Shown here piece by piece: positions 15,902 through 24,424 of a stretch of 64,000 nt of DNA. The DNA lies in NCBI RefSeq assembly GCF_030413635.1, contig NZ_CP129235.1, positions 1,674,001-1,738,000 on the forward strand. The letters are read 5' to 3'. The notes under the pieces are model-generated. The model did no database searches and was not told the origin of the DNA. It saw only the letters and a list, made by a program, of their open reading frames with translations. The translations under genes and the position numbers were made by a program. The stretch comes from Planococcus shenhongbingii. GTDB lineage: Bacteria > Bacillota > Bacilli > Bacillales_A > Planococcaceae. The first letter of the stretch is position 1. Every line of letters starts with the position of its first letter.

Positions 15902-18085
15902 ATGAATACCCCCCAGAAAAGACGTGTTTCTCTGGCAAAAGCGAAATTAAAGTCACATACCGTCTTTCGGATGAATATCCTCTTTTTCTCCATCTTCCTA
16001 TTATTCTCGGTATTGATCCTTCGCCTCGGCTATTTGCAAATTGTAAAAGGCGAGGATTTCACTCGTGCATTAGCGAGAACAGAAGAAGTTCCGGTAAATA
16101 CGAGTGTGCCAAGAGGCCGCATTTTCGACAGTGAAGGCCGTGTCCAGGTTGATAATAATCCAGTCAATGCCATTACATATACTAAGATGCAGACAACCAA
16201 GCAGGAAGAGATGCTGGAAGTAGCTTCTGAACTAGCAAAATTGATTGAAAAAGAATTGGATAAAGTGACATTGAGGGACAAGCAGGATTTCTATATAATG
16301 CTGCATAATGAAGAAGCAACCGCAAAAGTGACAGATGAAGAAAGACAAGCGATAGAAAATGAAGACATCGATGAAAAAGAAAAGCAGCGAAAACTCGACG
16401 CCTTGATCCGGGAAAAAATCACGGATGAAGAGTTGAACAGTTTAACTCCGGAAGAACTTGAAATTTTGGCCATCTACCGGGAAATGACTTCGGGTTATGC
16501 TTTGTCGCCTCAGATCATCAAAAACGAGAACGTCACCGATGAAGAATTTGCCCGTGTTTCGGAACGCCTGACGGATCCGAAACTAAAAGGCGTCAATACC
16601 GTCACAGACTGGAAACGCGTCAAATCCAGTGACTTGACGATTCTCGGAAGCACGACCACACCGGAACAAGGAATTCCCGCAAGCAAGCTGGACTATTATC
16701 TGGCAAGGGATTATTCCCGCAATGACCGGGTCGGCACCAGTTTCCTGGAGCAGGAATACGAAGAAGTCCTGCAGGGACAAAAATCGATGGTTAAAAACAT
16801 CACCGACGGCCGCGGCCGGGTCATTGACACGGTCCCTGTCGATGAAGGGAAACCGGGAAAAGATTTGATTTTGACGATTGACAGTGAAATTCAAAGTGCT
16901 ATGGAAAAAATTGTTGCTGATAAATTGCTTGAATTGAAAAAAGGCCCGAATTCCCAATTAGTGAAAGATGCTTATCTAGTCATGATGGATCCAAAAAACG
17001 GGGATATTATTTCACTGGTGGGCAAAAGATTGGGGACTGACCGAAACGGCAAAACGGTGGTCAACGATAATGCATTCGGCGCATTTACAGCCAGCCATGA
17101 AATGGGTTCTACTGTTAAAGGGGCCACTTTACTGGCCGGTTATGAACATGATGCCGTTGAGCTGAACGAAGTAATGATTGATGAACCGTTAAAAATTGCG
17201 GGTACCGCACAAAAAAATTCGGTTTTCAATACGACTTTATTCAATCGCATTCCAATGAGCGATCTGCAGGCGATCGAGCGTTCATCAAACGTCTATATGT
17301 TTAAAATTGCGCTTCGCATTGCCGGAGCCACTTACGAATATAATAGAGGCATTAAAATTCCGGAAGAAAGCTTCACGGCGATGCGAAATTCATATGCCCA
17401 ATTTGGTTTAGGCGTAAAAACAGGCATTGATTTGCCCAATGAAGCAACCGGCTATGCCGGCGGGTCTTCAAACGGCGGCTCTTTGCTGGATTTATCGATA
17501 GGGCAGTACGACACCTATACGCCGCTGCAATTGGCACAATACATCGCCACTATCGCCAATGATGGATACCGGGTAAAACCGCATCTTGTAAAAGAAATCC
17601 GCCAGGCTTCTGAAGACGGAATGACTTTGGGGCCGATTGAAACGACTGTCGAGCCGCAAGTGCTAAATCGGATCAACAATACCCAAGAAGAAATTAACCA
17701 AGTCAAAGAAGGCATGAGACGTGTTTACTCGGGCGCATATGGATCAGCAAGAGCTTATTTCAGTGATGCTAAGTATGAAGCAGCTGGAAAAACCGGAACA
17801 GCAGAAGTGACCTATTATGATAAAGGGCACCCGTTCCATGGGAAATATTCGATCAATATTGCCCATGTCGGATTTGCCCCGTTTGAAAATCCTGAAATTG
17901 CGTATGCTGTTGTTATCCCTTATGTCACCACCAGTGCACGTGGAGTGCCAAAAGCGAATAATGAAATTGCACGGGCTGCAGCTGATAAATATTTTGAAAT
18001 AACCAACTCGAAGACGAATGATTCAACGAGTGAAATACTGCCGCCTTTTAATGCCACGGAAGTGGAAGAAGAGAAAGCACAGTAA
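15902..18085 (+). CDS. pbpA: class B penicillin-binding protein 2 (transpeptidase)
   Basis: Cell-wall transpeptidase for peptidoglycan cross-linking during elongation. An N-terminal transmembrane anchor lies at about residues 25-47. A dimerisation domain follows with the PRGRIFD motif, then a transpeptidase domain with the active-site STVK (Ser403), SSN (about 461) and KTGT (Lys630). The 727 residues match the PBP2a/PbpA type. AAGGAGTG precedes the ATG. B. subtilis has a transporter gene (yqgE) between sodA and pbpA that is missing here. Confidence 0.94.
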   Translation: MNTPQKRRVSLAKAKLKSHTVFRMNILFFSIFLLFSVLILRLGYLQIVKGEDFTRALARTEEVPVNTSVPRGRIFDSEGRVQVDNNPVNAITYTKMQTTKQEEMLEVASELAKLIEKELDKVTLRDKQDFYIMLHNEEATAKVTDEERQAIENEDIDEKEKQRKLDALIREKITDEELNSLTPEELEILAIYREMTSGYALSPQIIKNENVTDEEFARVSERLTDPKLKGVNTVTDWKRVKSSDLTILGSTTTPEQGIPASKLDYYLARDYSRNDRVGTSFLEQEYEEVLQGQKSMVKNITDGRGRVIDTVPVDEGKPGKDLILTIDSEIQSAMEKIVADKLLELKKGPNSQLVKDAYLVMMDPKNGDIISLVGKRLGTDRNGKTVVNDNAFGAFTASHEMGSTVKGATLLAGYEHDAVELNEVMIDEPLKIAGTAQKNSVFNTTLFNRIPMSDLQAIERSSNVYMFKIALRIAGATYEYNRGIKIPEESFTAMRNSYAQFGLGVKTGIDLPNEATGYAGGSSNGGSLLDLSIGQYDTYTPLQLAQYIATIANDGYRVKPHLVKEIRQASEDGMTLGPIETTVEPQVLNRINNTQEEINQVKEGMRRVYSGAYGSARAYFSDAKYEAAGKTGTAEVTYYDKGHPFHGKYSINIAHVGFAPFENPEIAYAVVIPYVTTSARGVPKANNEIARAAADKYFEITNSKTNDSTSEILPPFNATEVEEEKAQ

Positions 18086-18087
18086 GA

Positions 18088-18126
18088 GAAACGGACGCCA
18101 GCTTATGACTGGTTTCCGTTTTTTTA
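18088..18126 (+). terminator. terminator after pbpA
   Basis: AAACGGA, CCAG, CTGG and TCCGTTT build an interrupted stem, followed by a run of T. Confidence 0.75.
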
Positions 18127-18287
18127 TTTGGCAGGACGCGTACAGCCACGTATTTGTGAGTTTAGTACCGGAGAAAATTTTTTCTTAGGCCTAAAGCGTT
18201 CAAATTTAGGCTATTTTTCTGGCTTCTTGCAGTAATTCAGCAAGTGTTATGGAATATTTAATAATAATCTTTGAAAAAAACCATCTC

Positions 18288-18326
18288 TTTACAATCTCTT
18301 AACAATTGCTTTATATGTCCTCAATA
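18288..18326 (+). promoter_or_regulatory. Pho box of the pst operon
   Basis: TTTACA, TTAACA, TTTATA and TCAATA begin at 18288, 18299, 18310 and 18321: four hexamers at an exact 11-bp period with 5-bp spacers, matching the known PhoP repeat. A -10 TATAGT stands at 18336 with no good -35, the arrangement of a PhoP-activated promoter. The upstream part (18,127-18,287) shows nothing else I can name. Confidence 0.9.
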
Positions 18327-18381
18327 ATTCCGCTTTATAGTAAAGAGTGTAAAGCAAACATACATTAGGAGGAACTGCAAA

Positions 18382-19329
18382 ATGAGAATCTGGAAATATG
18401 CATTGGCATCAACTATCCTGGGTACGGCTTTAGTTCTTGGAGCTTGTGGTAACGGCGAAGAAACGTCATCACAAACTGCAGGAGAAGAAACTGCACAAAT
18501 AGAAGGATCTGTCTCAGGCGATGGTTCATCTACAGTAGCTCCAATCATGGAAGGCATTGTGGAAGAATATGCAGGAGCTCAGCCAAATGTTCAAGTAACA
18601 GTAGGCGTTTCTGGTACTGGTGGAGGATTTGAAAAGTTCATCCAAGGAGAGACAGCTTTCTCAAATGCATCACGTCCTATTAAAGAAGAAGAAGCAGCCA
18701 AGCTTAAAGAAGCGGGCATTGACTATACAGAACTCCAACTGGCATTTGACGGGTTGACAGTAGTAGTCAGCAAGGAAAATGACTGGGTGGAAGATTTAAC
18801 AGTCGAAGACCTGAAAAAACTATGGGTTGAAGACGGAACAACTAAAAAATGGTCGGACATCAACCCTGAATGGCCAGATGAAGAAGTAATCTTCTACTCA
18901 CCGGGAACTGACTCAGGAACATTCGATTATTTCAATGAAGTTATTCTTGAAGATGAAGACCTAGTAAGCTCTGCAACACTATCGGAAGATGACAACGTCT
19001 TGGTGCAAGGAATCCAAGCTGATCCAAATGCCATCGGATTCTTTGGTTATGCTTATTACGTAGCTAACCAAGATACATTAAAAGCTGTGAAAATCGGTGG
19101 AGTTGAACCGACGGACGAAACAATTGAATCTGGAGAATACGCTCCATTGTCACGCCCGCTCTTCACATATGTAAGCAATAAAGCAGTTGCTGAAGATCCA
19201 GCAGTTTATGATTTCATGAAATACACAATGGAAAATGCAGGGGAAATGGCAGAAGCAGTCGGCTATGTAGCTCTTCCTGAAGCAGATTATGAAAAAGGCT
19301 TGGCAGATTTAGAGGCATTGAAAAAATAA
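18382..19329 (+). CDS. pstS: phosphate ABC transporter substrate-binding lipoprotein
   Basis: Extracytoplasmic phosphate receptor. The signal peptide ends in the lipobox LGAC, with the lipidated Cys at about residue 22. The phosphate-binding loops SGDGSSTVAP, GVSGTGGGFEKF, SNASRPI and GTDSGTFDYF are all present. The length of 315 residues is usual. AGGAGG stands before the ATG. It heads the pstSCAB-phoU operon and should be strongly induced by phosphate starvation given the Pho box. Confidence 0.97.
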   Translation: MRIWKYALASTILGTALVLGACGNGEETSSQTAGEETAQIEGSVSGDGSSTVAPIMEGIVEEYAGAQPNVQVTVGVSGTGGGFEKFIQGETAFSNASRPIKEEEAAKLKEAGIDYTELQLAFDGLTVVVSKENDWVEDLTVEDLKKLWVEDGTTKKWSDINPEWPDEEVIFYSPGTDSGTFDYFNEVILEDEDLVSSATLSEDDNVLVQGIQADPNAIGFFGYAYYVANQDTLKAVKIGGVEPTDETIESGEYAPLSRPLFTYVSNKAVAEDPAVYDFMKYTMENAGEMAEAVGYVALPEADYEKGLADLEALKK

Positions 19330-19350
19330 TATTTGAAGTTCAAATCTAAG

Positions 19351-19375
19351 GGTGAGCAGCCGCTGCTCGCCTTTT
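19351..19375 (+). terminator. attenuator hairpin between pstS and pstC
   Basis: GGTGAGCAG and CTGCTCGCC pair over nine bases and only TTTT follows. Such a weak stop would let the binding protein be made in excess over the permease (inference). Confidence 0.6.
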
Positions 19376-19396
19376 GCGGTTGAAAGGGGATTCTAT

Positions 19397-20323
19397 ATGC
19401 GTCAATCGGTGCAAGAAATGATCGCGCAGTCGAAAGGTAAAAAGAACAAGAAAATAATTGAAAAAATCATTCCTATTATTTTATTTTTGATTGCATCAGT
19501 ATCCGTACTGACAACAATTGGTATTGTTTTAACATTGATTATCGAAACCATCACTTTCTTTACACGAGTGCCAATTACCGATTTCTTATTTGGCACAACA
19601 TGGCTGCCATTTTCCAATAAAGATGCTCAGTTTGGCATTTGGCCATTAATCATCGGTACGTTGAAAGTCACATTGATCGCGATTATCGTTGCAGTGCCAA
19701 TCGGTATCGGAGCTGCAGTTTACTTGAGTGAATATGCCAGCGAAAATGTTCGCCGCATCGTAAAACCGGTATTGGAAATTCTTGCCGGCATTCCAACAAT
19801 CGTTTATGGCTTTTTCGCTTTAACATTTGTAACACCTGTTTTGCAAAGCTTTTTCCCAGAAATTAAGATCTTCAATGCCATATCACCGGGGATTGTGGTT
19901 GGGATTATGATCATTCCTATGATTGCTTCTTTATCAGAAGACGCCATGAGTTCTGTACCGAAACAAATTCGTGAAGGTGCATTAGCTATGGGCTCTACTA
20001 AGTTTGAAGTGGCGATGAAAGTGACAATGCCTGCCGCGTTATCCGGAATCATGGCTTCAGTCGTACTTGCCATTTCCCGCGCAATTGGAGAAACGATGAT
20101 TGTTTCATTAGCAGCAGGATCTACGCCTCGTATGGACGGAGACTTTACCGGTTCCATCCAGACAATGACATCGTATATTGTCCAAGTATCAAAAGGGGAT
20201 GCCGGGTATGGCACGACCATTTACTATTCCATTTACGCAGTAGGATTTACACTTTTCGTCTTTACGATGGCTATGAATATCCTCGCGGGATACGTTTCGA
20301 AACGTTTCAGAGAGGAGTATTAA
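19397..20323 (+). CDS. pstC: phosphate ABC transporter permease PstC
   Basis: One of two membrane subunits of the Pst importer, about six transmembrane segments in 308 residues. The cytoplasmic coupling loop is visible as EGALAMGSTKFEVAMKVTMPAALSG. I choose the ATG of MRQSVQEM because GAAAGGGG is placed well before it. The upstream in-frame extension would cover the attenuator hairpin. It is followed by pstA with a one-base gap. Confidence 0.95.
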   Translation: MRQSVQEMIAQSKGKKNKKIIEKIIPIILFLIASVSVLTTIGIVLTLIIETITFFTRVPITDFLFGTTWLPFSNKDAQFGIWPLIIGTLKVTLIAIIVAVPIGIGAAVYLSEYASENVRRIVKPVLEILAGIPTIVYGFFALTFVTPVLQSFFPEIKIFNAISPGIVVGIMIIPMIASLSEDAMSSVPKQIREGALAMGSTKFEVAMKVTMPAALSGIMASVVLAISRAIGETMIVSLAAGSTPRMDGDFTGSIQTMTSYIVQVSKGDAGYGTTIYYSIYAVGFTLFVFTMAMNILAGYVSKRFREEY

Positions 20324-20324
20324 T

Positions 20325-21203
20325 ATGAGATATATTGATCAAAAACTAGTCCTTAAACGAATGAACGGAAGAAATGCAGTCAACACAATTTTCAAAGGCA
20401 TTTTCATGTTGGCGACTTTAGTATCCTTATTGGTTCTGGCGATACTTCTTTACCGGATCGTCACACAAGGAGCCAGCCATTTGTCGCTGGAATTCCTAAC
20501 CAACTTTGCTTCCCGTTTCCCGGAAAAAGCCGGCATTAAAGCAGCGCTGGTCGGTTCTTTATGGCTCATGGCTGTTGTCGCACCGACATCGATCATTCTG
20601 GGTGTTGGATCTGCGATTTATTTGGAAGAGTATGCTAAGAAAAACCGAATGACCGATTTTATCCGTATGAACATTTCAAATTTAGCGGGTGTTCCTTCAG
20701 TAGTATTCGGTTTGCTTGGATTAACGATTTTTGTCCGTGCCCTATCTCTGGGCAACAGCGTTCTAGCTGCCGGATTTACAATGAGTTTATTGATTTTGCC
20801 GGTTATCATCGTAGCGGCCCAGGAATCCATTCGTTCGATTCCAGGGGAATTGCGTGATGCATCTTACGGCATGGGAGCAACAAAATGGCAGACAATCGTA
20901 AAAGTGATTTTACCGGCAGCAATTCCGGGTATACTAACAGGGAGTATCCTTGCTTTGTCCCGTGCAATTGGGGAAACAGCTCCGCTAATCGTTATAGGGA
21001 TCCCGGTCATTATTCAGTTCCTGCCGTCAGGAGTTATGGATACGTTCACCGCCTTGCCAATGCAGATCTATGACTGGTCAAGCCGACCGCAGCAAGAATT
21101 CCAAGTTGTAGCGGCCGCGGGAATCATCGTATTGATGGTTGTCCTTCTGTTAATGAATACAGTAGCAGCTTTGATCAGAAATAAATTCCAGAAACGTTAT
21201 TAA
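20325..21203 (+). CDS. pstA: phosphate ABC transporter permease PstA
   Basis: Second membrane subunit of the Pst importer, 292 residues with about six hydrophobic segments. The ABC coupling loop reads DASYGMGATKWQTIVKVILPAA. The ATG is one base after the pstC stop with GAGGAG upstream, so both are made together, as expected for partners in one heterodimer. Confidence 0.95.
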   Translation: MRYIDQKLVLKRMNGRNAVNTIFKGIFMLATLVSLLVLAILLYRIVTQGASHLSLEFLTNFASRFPEKAGIKAALVGSLWLMAVVAPTSIILGVGSAIYLEEYAKKNRMTDFIRMNISNLAGVPSVVFGLLGLTIFVRALSLGNSVLAAGFTMSLLILPVIIVAAQESIRSIPGELRDASYGMGATKWQTIVKVILPAAIPGILTGSILALSRAIGETAPLIVIGIPVIIQFLPSGVMDTFTALPMQIYDWSSRPQQEFQVVAAAGIIVLMVVLLLMNTVAALIRNKFQKRY

Positions 21204-21230
21204 TTTTATTTATGCGGAAGGGGATTCACA

Positions 21231-22046
21231 ATGACAACAGTAAGTATACAGAAAGCGCGGAATGGGTTAAGCTCTAAAGAGGTAGACAATAAAAAATCCG
21301 TATATCTGACTAAACAATTGAATTTATGGTATGGTGAAAAGCATGCGTTGAAAAACATTGACCTGGATATTAAAGAAAATGAAGTTACAGCGATTATCGG
21401 GCCATCAGGCTGTGGGAAATCTACCTATATCAAAACCTTGAACCGTATGGTGGAACTTGTGCCAACAGTGAAGACGTCTGGAGAAATCCTGTACCGCGAC
21501 CGCAACATTTTCGATTCAGACTACGGGGTAGAGGAATTGCGGACAAGAGTCGGCATGGTTTTCCAGAAGCCGAATCCGTTCCCGAAATCAATTTATGACA
21601 ATATCGCTTATGGGCCTCGCATCCATGGCATTAAAAATAAAAAAATTCTTGATGAAATTGTTGAAAAAAGTTTGCGCGGCGCAGCTATTTGGGATGAAGT
21701 AAAAGACCGTTTGACTGAAAATGCTTATAGCATTTCAGGCGGCCAGCAGCAGCGGATTTGTATTGCTCGGGCTTTGGCGATTGAACCGGATGTAATTTTG
21801 ATGGATGAACCGACTTCAGCACTTGACCCGATCTCTACGTTGAAAATCGAGGAATTGGTGCAAGAATTGAAGCAGGACTATAGCATCATTATCGTTACCC
21901 ACAATATGCAGCAGGCAGCACGTATCTCAGATAAAACAGCATTCTTTTTAAATGGCGAAGTTATTGAATACGATAAAACTGATTCTATTTTCTCTAATCC
22001 AGCAGATAAACGCACGGAAGACTATATCTCTGGCCGATTTGGCTAA
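21231..22046 (+). CDS. pstB: phosphate ABC transporter ATP-binding protein
   Basis: ATPase of the Pst importer. Walker [10 protein letters not shown], the phosphate-specific segment [12 protein letters not shown], signature SGGQQQR and Walker [14 protein letters not shown] are intact. There is an N-terminal extension of about 28 residues before the core. The 271 residues and the single copy contrast with the two pstB genes of B. subtilis. Confidence 0.96.
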   Translation: MTTVSIQKARNGLSSKEVDNKKSVYLTKQLNLWYGEKHALKNIDLDIKENEVTAIIGPSGCGKSTYIKTLNRMVELVPTVKTSGEILYRDRNIFDSDYGVEELRTRVGMVFQKPNPFPKSIYDNIAYGPRIHGIKNKKILDEIVEKSLRGAAIWDEVKDRLTENAYSISGGQQQRICIARALAIEPDVILMDEPTSALDPISTLKIEELVQELKQDYSIIIVTHNMQQAARISDKTAFFLNGEVIEYDKTDSIFSNPADKRTEDYISGRFG

Positions 22047-22063
22047 GAAAGTGAGGGTTTTAA

Positions 22064-22723
22064 ATGGCTGTACGCGAAAGATTCGATTCTGAATTGCAGA
22101 ATGTCGAAGAACAACTGATTTTGCTCAGCACGATGGCAGTCACTGCCTTAACGAAATCCATAGAGTCCTTGATGAATCACGATACAAAGGCAGCTAACGA
22201 AGTGATCGAAGATGATCAAAAGATTAATGATCTGGAAGAAGACCTCAATGATCATGTCATTTTGACGATTGCTAGGCAGTCACCGGTCGCTACAGATTTA
22301 AGAAGATTGATCGTCTCTATCAAAGTGGCAACCGATATGGAACGAGTAGGCGACTACGCGGTCAATATCGCAAAAGAAACCATTCGGATAGGCGATGCTG
22401 AATTGCTGCCGCATATCCAGCAGATCAAGCAAATGCATGATTTATCTACGGCGATGCTGCTGCAAGTTATTGAGGCTTTTGTAGAAGAAGATGTAGTCAA
22501 AGCAAAAGAAGTTGCTGAACTGGATGATCAAGTGGATCTTTTATACGGGGAAGTCATTACAAAATTAATGAAAGCAAGTGTTGAGCATCCTGAAAATCTC
22601 AGCCAGATCACACAGCTTGCATTTATTTCCCGCTATATGGAACGCTCCGCAGACCACGCCACCAACATTGCAGAAGAATTATTTTACCTGGTGCGCGGAC
22701 AGCATTTTGATTTGAACAAGTAA
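22064..22723 (+). CDS. phoU: phosphate signalling regulator PhoU
   Basis: Two-repeat three-helix-bundle protein of 219 residues that links Pst transport to PhoR signalling in bacteria that have it. The metal-binding repeats are visible as MERVGDYAVNIAKE and MERSADHATNIAEE. The gene follows pstB by 17 bases with its own Shine-Dalgarno. B. subtilis lacks phoU at this site, so the operon here has the fuller form found in many other bacteria. Confidence 0.95.
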   Translation: MAVRERFDSELQNVEEQLILLSTMAVTALTKSIESLMNHDTKAANEVIEDDQKINDLEEDLNDHVILTIARQSPVATDLRRLIVSIKVATDMERVGDYAVNIAKETIRIGDAELLPHIQQIKQMHDLSTAMLLQVIEAFVEEDVVKAKEVAELDDQVDLLYGEVITKLMKASVEHPENLSQITQLAFISRYMERSADHATNIAEELFYLVRGQHFDLNK

Positions 22724-22727
22724 CCCT

Positions 22728-22762
22728 GTTTCCGGCGGCCAAACGGCGCCGGAAATTTTTTG
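22728..22762 (+). terminator. terminator of the pst-phoU operon
   Basis: TTTCCGGCG and CGCCGGAAA form a nine-base perfect stem followed by six T. Confidence 0.85.
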
Positions 22763-22793
22763 TTCGTGGCCAAGAAAAGTTGGATAGAAGCAG

Positions 22794-22821
22794 TAGACTT
22801 TACAGCAGAATGTGCTATAAT
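22794..22821 (+). promoter_or_regulatory. rpmG promoter
   Basis: TAGACT and TATAAT lie 16 bases apart, about 65 bases before the rpmG ATG. Confidence 0.6.
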
Positions 22822-22886
22822 AATTAAGTCGTATAGATCAACCGCTTATTTACAAATGATCTTTGAAAGAATTAGGAGGGATACCG

Positions 22887-23036
22887 ATGCGTGTTAACAT
22901 CACTTTAGCTTGTACAGAATGTAGCGAACGTAACTACAGCACTGTTAAAAATAAGCGCAACAACCCTGAGCGTCTTGAAATGAAAAAATATTGCTCACGT
23001 GAAAAGAAAATGACTCTACACCGTGAAACAAAGTAA
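22887..23036 (+). CDS. rpmG: 50S ribosomal protein L33
   Basis: Ribosomal protein of 49 residues. The sequence starts [12 protein letters not shown] and ends [14 protein letters not shown], as in the RpmGA type. Cysteines 9, 12 and 36 are present, so part of the zinc site is kept. The start has AGGAGGG eight bases upstream. In B. subtilis an rpmG copy also stands close to the 5-formyl-THF cyclo-ligase gene. A promoter and a terminator make it a single-gene unit. Confidence 0.95.
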   Translation: MRVNITLACTECSERNYSTVKNKRNNPERLEMKKYCSREKKMTLHRETK

Positions 23037-23045
23037 TTCATTGAC

Positions 23046-23076
23046 TGCCAAAACCTTTACGGGTTTTGGCTTTTTT
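23046..23076 (+). terminator. terminator after rpmG
   Basis: GCCAAAACC and GGTTTTGGC pair perfectly, then six T follow. Confidence 0.9.
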
Positions 23077-23503
23077 CTTTATGGTTCGATAAATTTTTTG
23101 GTTTTACATAAATTGGTACTTGCGCAGCTTCCGATTTTTTTCTGGATGCCTGATGGATAAGTCCAGATCAATACATAACCCATCGTTTCAAAACCCGCAT
23201 TCCCTGAAAATCATTTATTCGGCTGCTATTATGCAAAACAGCTCCAATACCTTAACTTACGCCTTCGAAATACATATAATAACTTCATAAACTGCAACGC
23301 ATTTTCATGCCACGAATATCGATGCAAGTGCAAGGCAGAAATAGGTGTCTTCGCCTTCTCCAAAGTGGCATGCAAAAAGATTATACTTTAGATCAGCTTG
23401 TACACTTCTAAAAAATGCAAAACGTTCTATATAATTAAAAGAGAGTTCATTCTTTTAGGCAGGTGTATAAAAAGCATTACAGCAGATGAGAGGAGAACAA
23501 TAG
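23077..23503. other. intergenic stretch before yqgN
   Basis: No gene is visible in about 425 bases. CATGCCAC at 23306 and GTGGCATG at 23365 are an inverted pair that encloses a second pair (AAGGC, GCCTT). A TATAAT at 23430 is a possible -10 for yqgN but has no clear -35. Confidence 0.5.
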
Positions 23504-24079
23504 ATGGATAAATCAATTCAGCGAAAATATGTTTTAGATGAAATGAATAAAATGGATTATGAAGAGCATCGGGAAAAGTCCCGGATTATTGCAGGCAGAT
23601 TAATGGAAGATCCCGCTTTCATTCAGGCAAGAACTGTCGGAGTGACAGTTTCTGCATTTCCGGAAGTGGATACTCATGAACTGATCAGAGAGTGCTGGAA
23701 GGCTGGGAAAAACGTGGCTGTTCCGAAATGCCTGCGGAAAAGCCGTCAAATGGATTTTCATGTCATAACGGATTTTGGCCAATTGGAAGTTGTTTATATG
23801 CATTTGAAAGAGCCGAAAGTGGGAGAGACCCAGTACGTGAAGCCGGAAGAAATTGATTTGCTGATTGTGCCGGGAGTGGTGTTTTCGAAATCAGGCTACC
23901 GCATCGGTTTCGGAGGCGGTTATTATGACCGCTATTTAGCGGATTATGCAGGAACGACCAGATCGTTGGCTTTTGATCTGCAGCTTGCAGAATCTGTGCC
24001 TGTAGAACCTCATGACATTCCAGTGGATGCCATATATACAGAAAGCCGATTGGTAGTGGCGGGAAAGGTGAGCGGATGA
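23504..24079 (+). CDS. yqgN: 5-formyltetrahydrofolate cyclo-ligase
   Basis: Converts 5-formyl-THF to 5,10-methenyl-THF with ATP, feeding one-carbon metabolism. The C-terminal signature GFGGGYYDRYL at about residue 140 and VPGVVF just before it mark the family. The 191 residues are a normal length. GAGAGGAG precedes the ATG. The next gene, yqgQ, starts inside its stop codon. gcvT-P and folD elsewhere in this window serve the same folate pool. Confidence 0.93.
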   Translation: MDKSIQRKYVLDEMNKMDYEEHREKSRIIAGRLMEDPAFIQARTVGVTVSAFPEVDTHELIRECWKAGKNVAVPKCLRKSRQMDFHVITDFGQLEVVYMHLKEPKVGETQYVKPEEIDLLIVPGVVFSKSGYRIGFGGGYYDRYLADYAGTTRSLAFDLQLAESVPVEPHDIPVDAIYTESRLVVAGKVSG

Positions 24080-24261
24080 AGACATTATATGATGTAATGC
24101 AGCTGCTTAAGCGCTATGGCACCATTATTTATACGGGAGACCCCAAAGCAGATCTTGAACTGATGGAAGAAGAAATCCGGGAACTTTACCGGCTCCAGTT
24201 TATCAGTGCAAAGGAATTCTCAACGGCCATGCTGATTCTGCGCCAAAAGAAAAGCCAATAA
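24076..24261 (+). CDS. yqgQ: YqgQ family protein (DUF910)
   Basis: Small protein of 61 residues, conserved in Bacillales, function unknown. The segment LLKRYGTIIYTGDPKADLELMEEEIRELYR matches what I know of YqgQ. It may bind nucleic acid, but that is weak knowledge. It overlaps the yqgN stop (ATGA). In B. subtilis a rhomboid protease gene stands before it and glcK after it; both are missing here. Confidence 0.88.
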   Translation: MKTLYDVMQLLKRYGTIIYTGDPKADLELMEEEIRELYRLQFISAKEFSTAMLILRQKKSQ

Positions 24262-24280
24262 TCAAAAAAAATAGTAAAAA

Positions 24281-24312
24281 GGAACCTGGAAAAGTTTCAT
24301 GCGTCTTATAAT
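24281..24312 (+). promoter_or_regulatory. possible promoter(s) of ltaS
   Basis: TATAAT at 24307 lacks a good -35. A GGAACC at 24281 and CGTC at 24302, 15 bases apart, recall an ECF-sigma promoter (SigM type TGAAAC-N16-CGTC) with two mismatches. Choosing between them needs transcript data. Confidence 0.3.
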
Positions 24313-24375
24313 GGGTACACTTTATGTTGAGTAAACAATAAAATTGTTACAAATTTGTGTAGTGGACATAAAGGG

Positions 24376-24397
24376 TAATTTACGATATGGTAAATTA
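24376..24397. promoter_or_regulatory. palindrome in the ltaS leader
   Basis: TAATTTAC and GTAAATTA are perfect eight-base arms around GATATG, 28 bases before the ltaS ATG. It could be an operator; no T run follows. Confidence 0.4.
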
Positions 24398-24424
24398 TGA
24401 TTTCGAAAAAGGAGGATGTAAAGG

